The notes under the pieces were generated by a model. The model had not been told where the DNA came from. It was given only the letters and a program-made list of their open reading frames with translations, and made no database searches. This document shows positions 24,610 through 36,644 of a stretch of 64,000 nt of DNA, in pieces (the stretch's first letter is position 1; each line of letters starts with the position of its first letter). Source of the DNA: Diadema setosum (taxonomy: Eukaryota > Echinodermata > Echinoidea > Diadematoida > Diadematidae); assembly GCF_964275005.1 (NCBI RefSeq), contig NC_092702.1:10226528-10290527 (forward strand), written 5' to 3'. Position numbers and translations under genes: made by a program.

Positions 24610-25430
24610 AATCACATTCAGTGATAATTCTGGTTGTAAAAGTTATATCCCAAATAAAAATATTGTAAGTTTGGACTGTGTCCAACTATGTATTGCCCAT
24701 AGACCCCATTCACTATGCAATAATTTTGTATATTTAAATCTAATCTACAGATTTAGTCCAACAGTTATGTAAGAACCCATGTGCATCAGTTTTAATGAAA
24801 TTTCATTGTAACAAAAACATTTTCTCATGGTCCCACATGACCTGTTTCAACAAGGTTTACCTGTATTTGACAAATTCATTTTGCACTGCAGGTGAAATTT
24901 TTGCACCCTTAGATATTCCAAACCCTACATAAATTGTGGTCCTAAAAGGCTTAGTTCTAGTAGAATAAAAGACACATGCTGGATTGAGGTTGGGGTGTTG
25001 GAACTGGAACAGATACATTGTATATCTGAGGAATATGGAGTAATCAAAATACGTTACTCAATCAGTGAAATTACATTCATGACAATGTTATATGTGTATG
25101 GTGTTATGGGTAGGTACTACTGCATAACACTTATTCCCATAAGAAATCCACTTATAATATTCATTATTGACAGTGTGTGTAAGCTGTAAATATTTTGTAT
25201 AATGTGTGACCAAGACATGTGCATAGAATGCTATTTATTGTCAAATTTCCATCTGAAGGTTTGTGTCAGATAACAATAGAAAATAAAGTAGAAGTGCAAA
25301 TGTCAAGGCAGATGCATGTGTTTACTGTTCATGCTTTCCCTGTAGTTTTCAGCTGACGTAAATGACTAGTATATACTGTATTGCAAAAAGTGGCTTTGCT
25401 GCAGCTGCTTGTTGCAAAGAGTTGTACATA
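24610..25430. other. Non-repetitive AT-rich stretch, no gene seen
   Basis: It lies between the X-box repeat and a foldback. No long frame, splice-consistent exon or repeat was recognised. Confidence 0.5.
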
Positions 25431-26111
25431 GACGACATTTTGTAGGACTTTACACTGTACTTGCACCTCTTTCAAAATACTGTAATCCCTCTCACACAAA
25501 AACTTACTTTTTCAAATTCATGAAATTTACGTCGATGTAGGGCAATTTGTCAATCAGTTGCAAAAACTTACTTCTTCTTGGAACTGAAAAGATCAATGTG
25601 GTGAATGTATCTCCACATTCACATCATGCTCACAACCCAACTTTCATTCTACTCAACCTCTGTGATCTTAAAGCCACTCAAAGAATTGATATGAATTCAA
25701 CAAATTTGACGCAAAAAACAACTTTATTAATTAAGGCTACATGCCTAAGTTGTTTAAGCACAACTGTACTACATGCTTGTCATCCCTCTTTCAGAACAGA
25801 GCTGCTACCAAATGTTACTGCACTGTTGTGTGCAGTCTTGTGGTGGTTCCTGGACAACCCAATTTTCAAGTTATTATATAGATGATGACTGGCGGGGGAG
25901 GGAACATACCAAATGTTCCACCCGAAGGATTTGAAATGCTATTGAGGGAGGTTGTAAGTCCCGAGACGAAGTCCCGAACTAGCATTTCAAACCCTGAGGG
26001 TGGAACGTTTGGTACATGTTCCCAACAACATGTTCCCAACAACAAAATTTCATTTCATGAATTTGAAAAAGAGGTGCAAGTACAGTGTAAAGTCCTACAA
26101 AATGTCGTCTG
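25431..26111. repeat. Foldback with AGACGACATTTTGTAGG arms
   Basis: The arm at 25431-25530 is repeated inverted at 26047-26111 (GGTGCAAGTACAGTGTAAAG). The left arm has an extra ~32 bp (25478-25509). Between them a second palindrome (about 25893-26022) pairs GGGAACATACCAAATGTTCC with its complement. Confidence 0.8.
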
Positions 26112-26240
26112 CTACATTATATGGGTTAGTCAAATACGTCAACGTCGCGTCAACCACCATCACAATGCACTCGATCGCTCGCGCAGAGCCAAATTCACTG
26201 TGCGCGGGTCCTTCTGTCATTTGTTACGTGAAAATGTTTT

Positions 26241-26277
26241 CCCATGGGAGAACATAACAAAAATGTTCTCCCATGGG
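26241..26277. repeat. 15-bp perfect hairpin CCCATGGGAGAACAT
   Basis: CCCATGGGAGAACAT (26241-26255), a 7-base loop, and ATGTTCTCCCATGGG (26263-26277). Each arm is itself part-palindromic (CCCATGGG). Confidence 0.9.
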
Positions 26278-27272
26278 CGAATATAACGAATGTTCCTCCA
26301 TCACGTGACTGTGTTTAGCCAATCACTAACTGGTATTTGACTAACCTATTTAATATTCCTTTTTGTCTTGCCTGCATAGTGGAAGCAAGACATACTGTAA
26401 GCATCACTCTTCCACCACTGTCGGCATCATCAATAGCTTCCCACAGCTTTAAGTTATGACCAGCAAACTCACATCACAGGCCCATCATCTAAGATGCAGG
26501 TCAAGTTTGAGTACATGTATTCGAATATAAAACTAAGAAATTACTTTCCAAGACTATATTCTGACTGGTGTGCTATAAACTTACTTTAGTTCCTTTATGC
26601 TGCTGTGAAATTATAATTCACAGGGTGACTTTTTAAGTGAAATGTTCAAATTTGTGATCGAGGTGTACATTTCCACCTTATGGAAAAGCATCTAATGTCA
26701 TGATGGAAAATGTAAATGCCCTCACAAATCACTTGAATCTTGGAGGTAGGTGCCAAAAATTGCATTACTGTTTGTCATACCTTTTGTTAAATACCTCTCT
26801 TTCATCTTACATAGTCTTATTTGAAGAAAGCAAAATAGTGTGCATCATTTCATCAATATTAACCAAGGAGGTACTAGGCTCACCTGGTAACTTCTTGGAT
26901 TAACTATACAAAGATGTAGAAAAATATTCGACATGACATAAAGATCATATAACTTTTCTCTTTATTTCCATGCTTCAGATACAGTAGATGTCACATCTGG
27001 CTTACAGACGGAAATAAAACTTACAGCCTGTGCATCTAAAATGTATTTTCCACCTCTTGAAAAGGGCAAAGATTCAAATTACATGTACATTAAATACTCA
27101 GCAAATAACATTCATATGTCATTCACATGCTCATGATCTTACCATTCACATGTTCATGACCTGACCAAATGGTAAATACACGTATGTCATATTACAAAAT
27201 TATCCTTTCATTTAAAACAGTATTTCATAGTAAAGGAAATTCTTGCAATACATGTACTTTTCTTTCATTTAA

Positions 27273-28894
27273 AGGGGATGGCTAGTAGCTGATCAGTGTG
27301 AATCAGTGGGAATGCGGGGGGATGATTGTTCAAATCCTTGTGGGATTCATTTAACCCTTACTGTACTGGGCTACTTGGCTCCATGAAAATACTTGGGGGG
27401 GGGGGGGATTTTAATCAATTATGCATTTTTTTTGCATAATTAGCAAATTAATTATTCATAATGCATATTTTATGCATTTGGGGGATATTTTCATAATTTC
27501 AGCCTAAACAAGTACAAATTAAATTACATGAAAACTGTGTAATAATGAAGAATAATGTTTCCCAAATGTGAAATAAATAATTTCTTATCTATTTTTATGA
27601 GTACAGCAGATTTGCATAAACTATTAATATGCAAATTTACTAATTTTTAACTAACTAATTTTTGCATACTTTTGAAATGTATGAGGTACTAAAATGAAAC
27701 GAAGTAAAATTATCCTTTTACAGGACCCATGGGCACTACCATGCTTTTCAACTGTATTCTAATGTCCCTGATATTGTAAACTTGAAGTATAATTTATGCA
27801 AATTTATGTAAATTTATGATTTTTAAAAATAAAAATTAGCTTATATGTGATTTTGCGTGCAAAATATAAGAAAAATCAATGAATACAAAAAGTACAGAAA
27901 TGTGAGAAAAATCAAACAAGTTATTTGGCATACTCATAAAACATTTTTGAAATTAACTTTACAGAATCATGTTTTTTGTCTCAAGAAGTGAAAATATCAC
28001 TGTTATTCTTTTGTTTTTCCAATGTTTTTATTTCTTTTGTTTTTACTGTTTACATTTGTTATGTATTTTATTGTTTTCAAAGAGTGCCCAGTAAATCATG
28101 TGGAAGGATAAGAGTTATTTGAATCATCTATGTGGATAAAAACTCAATTTCCCCCTCAGAGAGAGAAAAAAAAAACGAGAAAAAAAACTTTGTTATGTTT
28201 TGTATTGTTTTAATTTCTTATGTTTTCTATTGTTTTCTATTCCTTATGTATATCATTGTTTCTAAACTTTGCCCAATTTATTTCAGAACAATATAGAAGC
28301 ATGAACCAAGTGGAAAACCAATTCCTGAGCAAAATTTATAAAGTAATGCAAGCCATGGTCTATTGACAGTATGTAACTCTACACAAATATATGCAGCGAT
28401 TAGCCGTTTTAATGACATGCGCATACCAATTGACCTATAACACCCCCTAGGTAGGTCCGATACGGACAAATGTGGTATCAAAATGTGCGCAAGACTTCAG
28501 GGGAAAAAGTCATGAAGCGAGAATCTGAAATTCCCAGCGGTCGCGATGCAAACGCCAAAAGTATGGGGGGGGGGGGCCTCCCAGGCGCCCCCCCCCCCCC
28601 CCCAGTGCAGTTAGGGTTAAGAGTACATTATATATCTATTGTTGTGTGAAAATTATTTGCTTCAGAATGGTCTCATATTCAAGTAATGTGCAGTTTAAGG
28701 CCCCGTCACTGTACAGGCATGCTAACCTGGAAACATTAAACTGCACATTACTTTAATAAGAGACCATTCTGAAGCAAATAATTTTCACACAACAATAGAT
28801 ATATAATGTACTCGTAAATGAATCCCACAAGGATGGGAATAATCATCCTCCAGCATTCCCACTGATTCCCACTGATCAGTTACTAGCCATCCCC
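27273..28894. mobile_element. TTAA foldback MITE interrupted by a second TTAA element
   Basis: The outer arms GGGGATGGCTAGTARCTGATCAGTG match in inverted orientation at both ends, flanked by TTAA (27269-27272, 28895-28898). Without the inner insertion it is a ~360-bp near-palindrome; the arm with ATCTATTGTTGTGTGAAAAT is seen at 28632 and inverted at 28775. Confidence 0.87.
27355..28616. mobile_element. Inner TTAA-flanked element, AT-rich, nested
   Basis: The ends are CCCTTACTGTACTGGG and CCCAGTGCAGTTAGGG, with TTAA at 27351-27354 and 28617-28620. No coding capacity was recognised. The right part has a G-run facing a C-run (28564-28604). Confidence 0.82.
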
Positions 28895-29229
28895 TTAACA
28901 CAGGCCCACATAGCCATACAGTGTGTTTGAAATAGGCAAAATAATGTGTTTGATTTTATAGTGATTTAGTTTATGGATGTTTGAAAAAAAAAAAAAAAGT
29001 TGTAATTGCCTGCAACACTACAGAGGTCACCTTGTTAAGATATAAATATGTTGGTTGTTCTTAAAAAAAGCAGGCTCAATGGTAGAGCCACTTGGCACCA
29101 CTGATATTACTCACAGCCAAATCTGTAGCAATTTGTGTGTTCAAACAAGTTTGGAATTTTTCATCTCAACAATATATGTTGTATTTAGTCTCTAAAACTT
29201 TGAAAATACATGTACAATGTACCAAACAA

Positions 29230-29780
29230 AACAAAAAAGTAATCAACGGGTGTCAAGAGTTCATAAAACTGTGCTGTGAGTCATAGGATGTGATCTGCAT
29301 CCAAGTTGCAATGCAGGGCAACATTTTACACTCAATGCAGAAACAGCTGGTAGTGATAGGATCTATAGATTGTCAATGCAATTGTCCTGTTACAATCTGA
29401 ACTTTCTGCCACAGCTGAGCGCAAAATGGCTGATTGAAAGATCATAAGTTTTTCCAACATTTTACTCATCACTTTCATGCATGCATTTTTGTTTTGTTTC
29501 TACTGATGCATTTCTTCAAATATTCACAGATAATAAGAGTAATCAGCAGGTGTCAAGTGTTGTACAGAATTGTACTGTGAGTCGTATGCTGTAATTTTCA
29601 GAATTTCGTCCCAGTCACAGTTGCCAAGCAACACACAATAGTCAGTATCACATAGGTCCATTACCATGTACACTGCACTTTCTGTCACAGCTAACTGCAA
29701 AATGGCTGAATGATCTAAGTTTTTGCAATGTTTTACTCATCACTTTTACACATGCACTTTTGTTTATTTTTCCTGTCAAT
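29230..29780 (+). repeat. Two diverged ~297-bp tandem units
   Basis: AAGTAATCAACGGGTGTCAAG at 29236 and AGAGTAATCAGCAGGTGTCAAG-like sequence at 29534 begin the units. Both contain CTTTCTGYCACAGCT, GCAAAATGGCTGA and TTTTACTCATCACTTT in order. Confidence 0.8.
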
Positions 29781-30167
29781 TAATTCATTCATTCTTTCAA
29801 TTATCCCTACAATTTTTTTCACACATATTATGGAATCAGGACATGTTGTTGTTGTTCACACTGTAAAGTATATAGAGCAGTTAATGATTGGCATAATTCT
29901 ATTCATAAACGCATTGTAACTGGCACTTGGATTTCCAGCACAGTGTTACTCTCCACTGCTAGCTTGTCACTTCAGTATTTTGGCAATGTGTTGTTGCTAG
30001 ACTAGATTCCTGTTAGTCAGGTTTCTGTGACCAGGTGAGCATTTTTGTTTTTGTTTGTTTGCTGGGAAATCAGGATTCCTGACAAGGGTGTACAATGTAT
30101 TAGTAGAAGGAAGAATTTTGTCACTTTAAGCTTAGATTTTGGAGAGGCAGGACTATTTAGTGCAAAG

Positions 30168-30520
30168 GCCTGTCACACCTTTACAGGTAAGCTATGCGGG
30201 CTTGTAGCAAGAAGGGATTTTCCAGCACACGAGAATTTTCTGCGGGCGGACAAGGATGTTAGCGAGTTCTGTACTTGCGTCTTACTGCTAGATGCATGCT
30301 ATTTACCTGCTACTTGCATGTATTCCAGGTGACCTGCGCCTGCGTGAGAGCTTTGAAACCAATCCATTTTCAGCTACACATGAGCGACATACGGGGACTG
30401 CGAAGTATCTGCATTACAGCTGCGAAGTACCTGCGTGGAAGTTGCCCGCGGCCTTTAGTGTCTTCAGCAACCATAGCAGCTATCCTGCTTGGGTTCTGGT
30501 AGCAACAGCTAAGCCAGTGA
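30168..30520 (+). repeat. Diverged relative of the hAT-like element interior
   Basis: TGTCACACCTTTACAGG, GCGGGCTTGTAGC, TTTCTGCGGGCGGACA, CTTGCGTCTTACTGCTAGA and GAGCGACATACGG correspond to sequence at 61740-61925 (inverted) and 57480-57550. The ATGTAAAAA arrays are absent here. Confidence 0.7.
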
Positions 30521-30738
30521 ATTCAGCTAAAAGGGGCATGTTGAGCTGTATGACTTTATTGTGTGAAAATGGATGTGGCAATTTTGTGGGCTTTCTTAGC
30601 TTGCACCAGCAACATCTCTACTGGACACAGGCTTTTCCTGTTCCAAGCTTCCTGTCACCAGTTAAACTGTAAGTGAATTTTGAATATATATATATATATT
30701 TTCTTTTTTTCTCAGTGAAATGGTAGGCCTGCATATAT

Positions 30739-31215
30739 TATACCTCCACCAAGGAGGTTATGTTTTTGCCGGCATTGGTTGGCTTGTTTAATTGTTGTTT
30801 GTCTGTCTGTGTGCAAAATAACTCAAAATGTTGTGAACGGATTTGGATAAAACTTACAGGAAAAGATGAGAATGACACAAGGTGCAGATGATTTTGGTAG
30901 TAATCCAGGACTTTTTATGCATTTAATGATGGATTTGGATATTTTGGCAGGAAGGGTTAATGAACTTGGGAGTTCAGGCTGCACATTTTTTCGAGGTTTG
31001 CATATGTGCATTGAAGTGCGTGCTATGCTCGGGCGAAGGGTCGCGCAGCTAGAAGCTGATGATGTATCAAAGGCATCTATATTGGGAAATTGGGCAACTT
31101 TCAGCATGCATATGTACAAAAGGAAATTACTGACCTCATTTGGAAAACAAAATCAGAGGTGGAAATGAGCTGCTTGGTGGAGGTCTGTGCTCTGAGAGTG
31201 TTTCTCTAGTTATAT
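30739..31215. repeat. Dispersed element, ACCTCCACCAAGGAGG ... TTGGTGGAGGT
   Basis: It starts TATACCTCCACCAAGGAGG, with GTCTGTCTGTGTGCAAAATA and AACGGATTTGGATAAAACTT, and ends GCTTGGTGGAGGTCTGTGCT. This layout is common in marine invertebrate genomes. The 100-codon frame at 30866 is part of it, not a gene. Confidence 0.75.
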
Positions 31216-32325
31216 ATTAAGTAGTTTGCCAAGGAGATGTGAACCTGGAAAATGTCACAAGATATTTCACTCAATCAATTACACATTCACGGTGTCACTT
31301 ATCTGAAAACAACCTGAATCGTGTATGAAATGTTATAATGCAAACTTTAAGGAAGTTATTTCACTGAAACTTTGTAGTGTTCTTTTAGGTGATATGCAAA
31401 CAGCATATCACTTATTGTGTTGTCAAAGGAATTCCTTTTTTTTTTCTTTCTTTCTTTCTGGCAAATGTGAATGCTCAATCCCAATGGAAACATGACCAAT
31501 TAACATGAAATTTCCATGTACATGTCACATGTTAATGTCTACAAGATCCTACCTTTCTCATCGAGCTCACTATACATGACGTCCTCTAGGTGCCATTTTG
31601 TAATTCTGACATTGCATCAAATGATTGCCAATACATTGTACATACACTGGGTATCTTCAAAATTAAGTGTCATTTCTGTATCATTTTTGGTAGGCATAAA
31701 GTTCAAGTCATGTCTGGTCTTCACACACATTGCTTTATATACATGTACATTGCTTATGTGCGTGCCAAAATTTTAAAATGCTCAAAATCACATCCCGACC
31801 GATTTTCTATACATTTCAGACAATTCTACGCATTTCCATACAATGCCAAAGCAACATGGAAATGTGCATTTTTTGCTTGATTTGGATTCCTGATACAACC
31901 AGTAATTTATATCCACTGATTTGATCAACCTTGACCAATACCGAGGTAATGCTCATGCACCACAGTTTAGATTCCGTGCATGCGTCTATGTTTATTCCGC
32001 CGCAGTTCATCAGAATACGGGGTAACATCCTATCTTTTTTGCATATATATATATCACTATTTCCAACAATGAAGTCATATCGTCCCTTCAAATAAAAAAA
32101 GCAGAATTTAATTCATGATGTAATATATCTGACATTCATTTGCGCCCGTTCTTGTATTTGATTTTTTTCAAATGCCCTGATCAGGGTGAACATTTTTTAG
32201 TCTGAAAGTGAAATGCGGATGGAATTCTTGATTTTTTGTTCAAATAATTAGCTTATGTTCTACAAGTTTCGTTCATGGAGAGGTATGGATGTAGAGTTAA
32301 GAACTCTGCCTCGCATGCCTGTGAC
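31216..32325. other. Non-coding stretch, short hairpin only
   Basis: It contains GGTGATATGCAAACAGCATATCACT at about 31389 as a small hairpin and a TTTC microsatellite. Sequence at 32155-32300 resembles 52245-52400 loosely and may be an old SINE-like repeat. No gene seen. Confidence 0.45.
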
Positions 32326-32329
32326 CATG

Positions 32330-33130
32330 TTTGGACCAAAGTTCAAAAGTAGACCCAGCCAAGGTTAAAGTGCAGTGTAATCAGAGCAATGATCAAACCT
32401 ACAAAGTGTACATACCGCAAAGTGATGCAACCCTCCTTGGGTATGATGACTACCTAGGCAACTGTGTGCCAAGTTTTTCCCAAGCAATGGTGCCACTGAG
32501 AAAGCTTATTAAAAAGAGAATGACTAAATATGGGAACGAGATGATGGATCCTTTGAAAAGCTGCAGAAGATGATCACAGAACCACCATTACAGTGTACAT
32601 TGTACTACAATGCTACATTGTATGTTATCACCGAACCAGTGGTAATAAGTCTAGCCGCCTCAAAGGATGGTGTAGGAACTGTGCTTCTGCAGTCAGAGAA
32701 ACCCATGGTCTATGCCTCTAAAAAATTTACTGAGTGCAAGAAGAGATATCTCAAGTAGAAAAGGAGCTGGCAACAGCTGTTGTGTATGGGACTGGCAAAG
32801 TTCAACAGTATGTGTACTGGTACATGAGGAATATCAAAGCGGAGACTGATCACAAGCCACTTGAGAGCAACAACTAGCAGACACACGATCGAGACTGATG
32901 TCCATTACAAGAAAGGTGCAGAGCTTTATGTTGCACATACAGTGTACATAGAGCCAAGACTAGAATAGGAGACTGAAGCTGAAGAGTGCAGCTAAGAAGT
33001 ACAGTTGTACATAGTGGACATACTGCAATGTCTCCAGCAACAGGTCTTGTAGACAAAAACCATCATGAAAAACACGGTACTCTGTATGTTCCAAATGGCT
33101 AGCCTGATAAAGCAGTATTGGGACTACCAA
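32330..33130 (+). mobile_element. Ty3/Gypsy LTR-retrotransposon fossil (pol fragment)
   Basis: Short coding remnants resemble the reverse-transcriptase tail and RNase H region of Ty3/Gypsy pol, for example VVISLAASKDGVGTVLLQSE, PMVYASKKFTECKKRY and ETDHKPLE. No LTRs, gag or integrase were recognised nearby. It is broken, with several breaks, and looks old. Confidence 0.8.
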
Positions 33131-33741
33131 GAAGAACTCACAGTGGAAGAGAATCTGCTGTTAAGATGGACACAGTCATCAATCCACCAATGATGAGGAA
33201 AGATGTGAAAAAAAAAATTGCACCAAAGTCACCTTCCTGGTTCATATTGAGAAAAAAAAAAAAAGGACTAGCCAAAAATATACTCTTCTGGCCAATCATG
33301 GCAGAAGAGATAACCAACACATAGGCAACAGATGTGAAACATGCTCCTCTCACAAGAAACAAGGCAATGCCAAGCGATGTCTCGCCTGCATATTGCAGTT
33401 TATGAATATAGTGCTTTTCAATGTAAGTCAACTGAACTTTTGACCTGTGACATTTTCAGACCTGACCTATATTCAAACTTGACAATCATCTTTAGATAAC
33501 ATACCTGTGGTAACTACACTACTCAAAAAAAGTTAAGGACCACTTTTTAATGTGTGTATACAATTTTCAAACCGGGTGTTGTATTTCTAGAAATACCCGA
33601 ATATGGCTGTCTTGAATCTCCTCAAACACCCTGTAACAATTTCACACATGGGTGGTTTCAGTTGTTGCATGATGTCTCTCGCATTATTGCATATCCTGAA
33701 AAGTGGGCCCATTGTGAAGTGGTACAAATGTGGATTCAAAT

Positions 33742-34125
33742 GCATTTTCTGTCTTTAGTCTCTACAATCAACAAATTGCTGACAACAGCAATGCCAAGAT
33801 ACAGCTGTCCAGGATGCCATCAAACACAATTAAATCAATTTCACACATGCAGTTCTTTCATGTCTCTTGCATCATTGCAATGTGCCCGTACAAAAGTGGC
33901 TTCCAAAGCATTTTCTGTCTTTAGTCTCTACAATCAACAACTTGCTGACAATAGCAATGCCAAGATACAGCTGTCCAGAATGCCATCAAACACAATGACA
34001 TCAATTTCACACATGCAGTTCTTTCATGATGTCTCTGGCATCATTGCAGTGGGCCATAAGACAAGTGTCTTCCAAAGCATTTTCTGTCTTTAGTCTGTAC
34101 AATCAACAACTTGCCTACAACAGCA
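33742..34125 (+). repeat. Three ~167-bp direct repeats upstream of the transposase
   Basis: The sequence GCATTTTCTGTCTTTAGTCT recurs at 33742, 33908 and 34077 (last base differing). Each copy runs into AGCAATGCCAAGA, so the transposase start codon context occurs at 33791, 33957 and 34126. Only the last leads into the long frame. Confidence 0.85.
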
Positions 34126-35154
34126 ATGCCAAGACACCACCTAAGTGAAACAGATGTAGCCAGAGCCCTAGGGATGCTGGAAGCTGGCCTCAGTCAGCAA
34201 AGAGTAGCCAGAATGATGGGCGTGTCACACAGTGTCATTAGCAGAGCAAATCAAAGACACCGAGAGACAGGGCTATACTCCGAGAGACCCCGCAGTGGCC
34301 GACCAGTTTCGACAACCCCTAGAGATGATCGCTACTTGATGAATCTCAGCCTCCGCAACCGCTTTCACAGTGCACGCCGCCTCAACAATGACTTCGCTGC
34401 AGCAACTAGAGTGATTGTTTCCACTCAAACAATCCGTAACCGACTTCACAGAGCCAATATGCATGCCAGACGGCCAGCTCAGTGTGTCCCACTCACCCCT
34501 GCTCACAGAAGAATTCGTCTCAACTGGGCCCGGGAGCATGTCAGATGGACCAGACAGCAATGGCGTAGAGTTCTGTTCACAGATGAGAGCAGATTTTCCC
34601 TTGACCACAATGATGGACGTTCGAGAGTCTGGAGGCGACCAGGAGAGAGATTTGCAGACCCCTGTATTGCAGAACATGACCGTTATGGGGGAGGCAGCGT
34701 CATGGTGTGGGGAGGCATCACCTACGCCAACCGTACTCGTCTCTACGTGGTCCCAGGGGGAGCAATGACAGGAGTGAGGTACAGGGATGAGGTCCTTGAA
34801 CCTATAGTGGTGCCATTTGCAGAAAATGTGGGACAAAACATCATTTTCATGGATGACAATGCCCGTGCCCACCGAGCTAGGGTGGTGACCGAGTTCCTTG
34901 AGGGCCAGGGGATTGAGCGTATGGAGTGGCCAGCGAGGTCCCCGGACTTAAACCCGATAGAGCACGTCTGGGACATGATGGGGAGGAGTCTCGAGCAGCT
35001 CGAAGCCCATCCACTTGGACTGCAGCAGCTGGGTGTGGCTCTGGAGGCTGCATGGGATGCACTGGACGTCAGAGACATCAATCGCCTCATCAGCTCCATG
35101 AGACAGCGCTGTGAAGCCGTTATTGCTGCAGGAGGTGGTCACACTCGTTACTGA
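34126..35154 (+). CDS. Tc1-like DD34E transposase, open reading frame intact
   Basis: 342 residues. The start is the ATG at 34126 (MPRHHLSETDVARALGM). Residues ~5-110 form the paired-type double helix-turn-helix DNA-binding region (GLSQQRVARMMGVSHSVISR), with an AT-hook-like RPRSGRP linker. The catalytic triad is visible: D in FTDESRF, D in MDDNARAH, and E in NPIEHVWD, with exactly 34 residues between the second D and E. This DD34E spacing is the Tc1 hallmark. GGGSVMVWGGI and RSPDLNPIEH are further family motifs. Length is normal for Tc1 (~340), and no stop or frameshift interrupts it. It sits inside matching inverted repeats, so it may be recently active. Function in vivo is inferred. Confidence 0.97.
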   Translation: MPRHHLSETDVARALGMLEAGLSQQRVARMMGVSHSVISRANQRHRETGLYSERPRSGRPVSTTPRDDRYLMNLSLRNRFHSARRLNNDFAAATRVIVSTQTIRNRLHRANMHARRPAQCVPLTPAHRRIRLNWAREHVRWTRQQWRRVLFTDESRFSLDHNDGRSRVWRRPGERFADPCIAEHDRYGGGSVMVWGGITYANRTRLYVVPGGAMTGVRYRDEVLEPIVVPFAENVGQNIIFMDDNARAHRARVVTEFLEGQGIERMEWPARSPDLNPIEHVWDMMGRSLEQLEAHPLGLQQLGVALEAAWDALDVRDINRLISSMRQRCEAVIAAGGGHTRY

Positions 35155-36644
35155 ACTGCCTGAAAGACACTCAGACATTCGTTTTTACCACTTCATGTCG
35201 GTAGCTGATACCCCTCGGGGCCCACTTTTCAGGATGTGCAGTGATGCGAGAGACATTGTGCAACAACTGAAACCACCCATGCGTGAAATTGATTACAGCG
35301 TGTTTAAGGACATTTAGGACAGTTGTACTGAGGTATTTCCAGAAATAAAACACCTTGTATAAAATCTTTATGTACGTTAAAAAGTGGTCCTTAACTTCTT
35401 TTGATTAGTGTATTTCATGGTCATAGCTGAAAGCTGTGGAAAGGTATTGAGTATTGAGAGTACACCCAAATATTGTGAGAATAGTGTTTTTCAATGTAAG
35501 TTCATTGACCTTTGACCATTGACCTTGCCAGGCTTCACCAATATTCAAACTTCACTAGCATCTTTAGGTGATGTACTTGTGGTGTGAGTTTCATCAGACA
35601 TACTCGTAATCGATATTCAGACTTAACATGCATCTTTTGGTGATAAACCTGTAATCAAGTTTTGTGGTCATAGCACAAACCTTTAAAAAGTTATTGAGAG
35701 TAAACTACAATATTGCAAGTACAGTACTAATCAGGGGATAGTTCATTGACCTTTTGCCCTTTGCCCTTGTCAGACTTTACTAATAGGTAATCTAAAAATA
35801 AGAGCTGCATGATCACACATTCATAAATAATATAATTTTTATTGCCTAACTGTGACATGAAAAAGTATGAAAAAGTCATAATTGCACTATTAACGCAAAC
35901 GGTTTTTCATCTGTAGTCTGGGAGACACACCCAGCCACATATTATACACACCCACACATAAATTATGTAGCTTGGCTGGGTAGCAGGCGCGCCTTGCTCC
36001 TCTTCACTCTTGTGCTGTGCAACACCACGGCTGGAGGGTCAGATAAGAGATGGAGGAGAATTTGGAAGAAAAGTTGCTAAATTAAGAGAAAAAGCTCAAT
36101 CTCCTCAGGACTGCTGTCGAAAACTCGTCTACAGCTTCCACTACAAAAGAAGAGAACCTGCCAGACCAGGCCCAAATTCAAAGAGATTCACCCAGCTCTC
36201 CTGCTCTTCAAGAGGGTGCGACCGCCAGGCCTTCAAATAGCACCGACCATAACGTTTGTGCAATATCATCGGAGTCTCGAGTTCAGGGTGACTTGTATAC
36301 CTGTACACATGTCTTGTCCGTGCCTTGTACACTGTATTGCTGACCTCTGGATTGTATCAGTGTTGCACTCCACTAGAGCCTTGGCTTACATTAAACTTAT
36401 GACAATGTATGAAGTTGTGTGTGGGTGGGTCTCTGTTTGATGTAAATTTCTCAAAACTAAATATCAGAGCTCACTTACATCTCCAGAGGAAATCTAATAT
36501 GGAGAGATCTGATTTTAAAAAGTACAACAAAATACTTGAAATACTTATTTCCTATGTCATAATGAAGCAGAGTTCTCTTTTCCTCTTCCCTGTTATACGT
36601 CAGCTACAGACATAACAAACTAGAATTATCACTGAAGGTGATTA

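Larger units (their letters stand above)
33517..35410 (+). mobile_element. Tc1-like transposon, apparently complete, long inverted repeats
   Basis: The ends are CACTACTCAAAAAAAGTTAA on the left and its near-complement on the right (TTAACTTCTTTTGATTAGTG), flanked by TA at 33515-33516 and 35411-35412. The repeats continue inward for about 200 bp (33517-33715 and 35213-35410), an IR/DR-like arrangement. Three direct repeats of about 167 bp lead up to the transposase start. The insertion lies in an older dispersed repeat rich in TTGACC, seen on both sides. Confidence 0.93.
33416..35800. repeat. Old TTGACC-rich dispersed repeat, split by the Tc1 element
   Basis: TTTTCAATGTAAGT and ATATTCAAACTTGACA on the left (33416-33514) recur at 35488-35560 on the right, with CATCTTTAGGTGATGTACTT. 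Further diverged units follow to about 35780. Confidence 0.65.

Noticed and set aside
30045-30672. Frames of 95 and 126 codons
   Set aside because: They overlap sequence shared with the hAT-like element near 57480 and 61740-61925, so they are repeat-derived.
34273-35178. Antisense and alternative frames across the transposase (up to 199 codons)
   Set aside because: They are shadows of the GC-richer transposase coding frame.
36010-36240. 76-codon frame with a Lys/Arg/Glu-rich segment
   Set aside because: No recognisable domain, no splice-consistent neighbours and surrounding repeats. It could be a decayed LINE ORF1 piece but cannot be supported.
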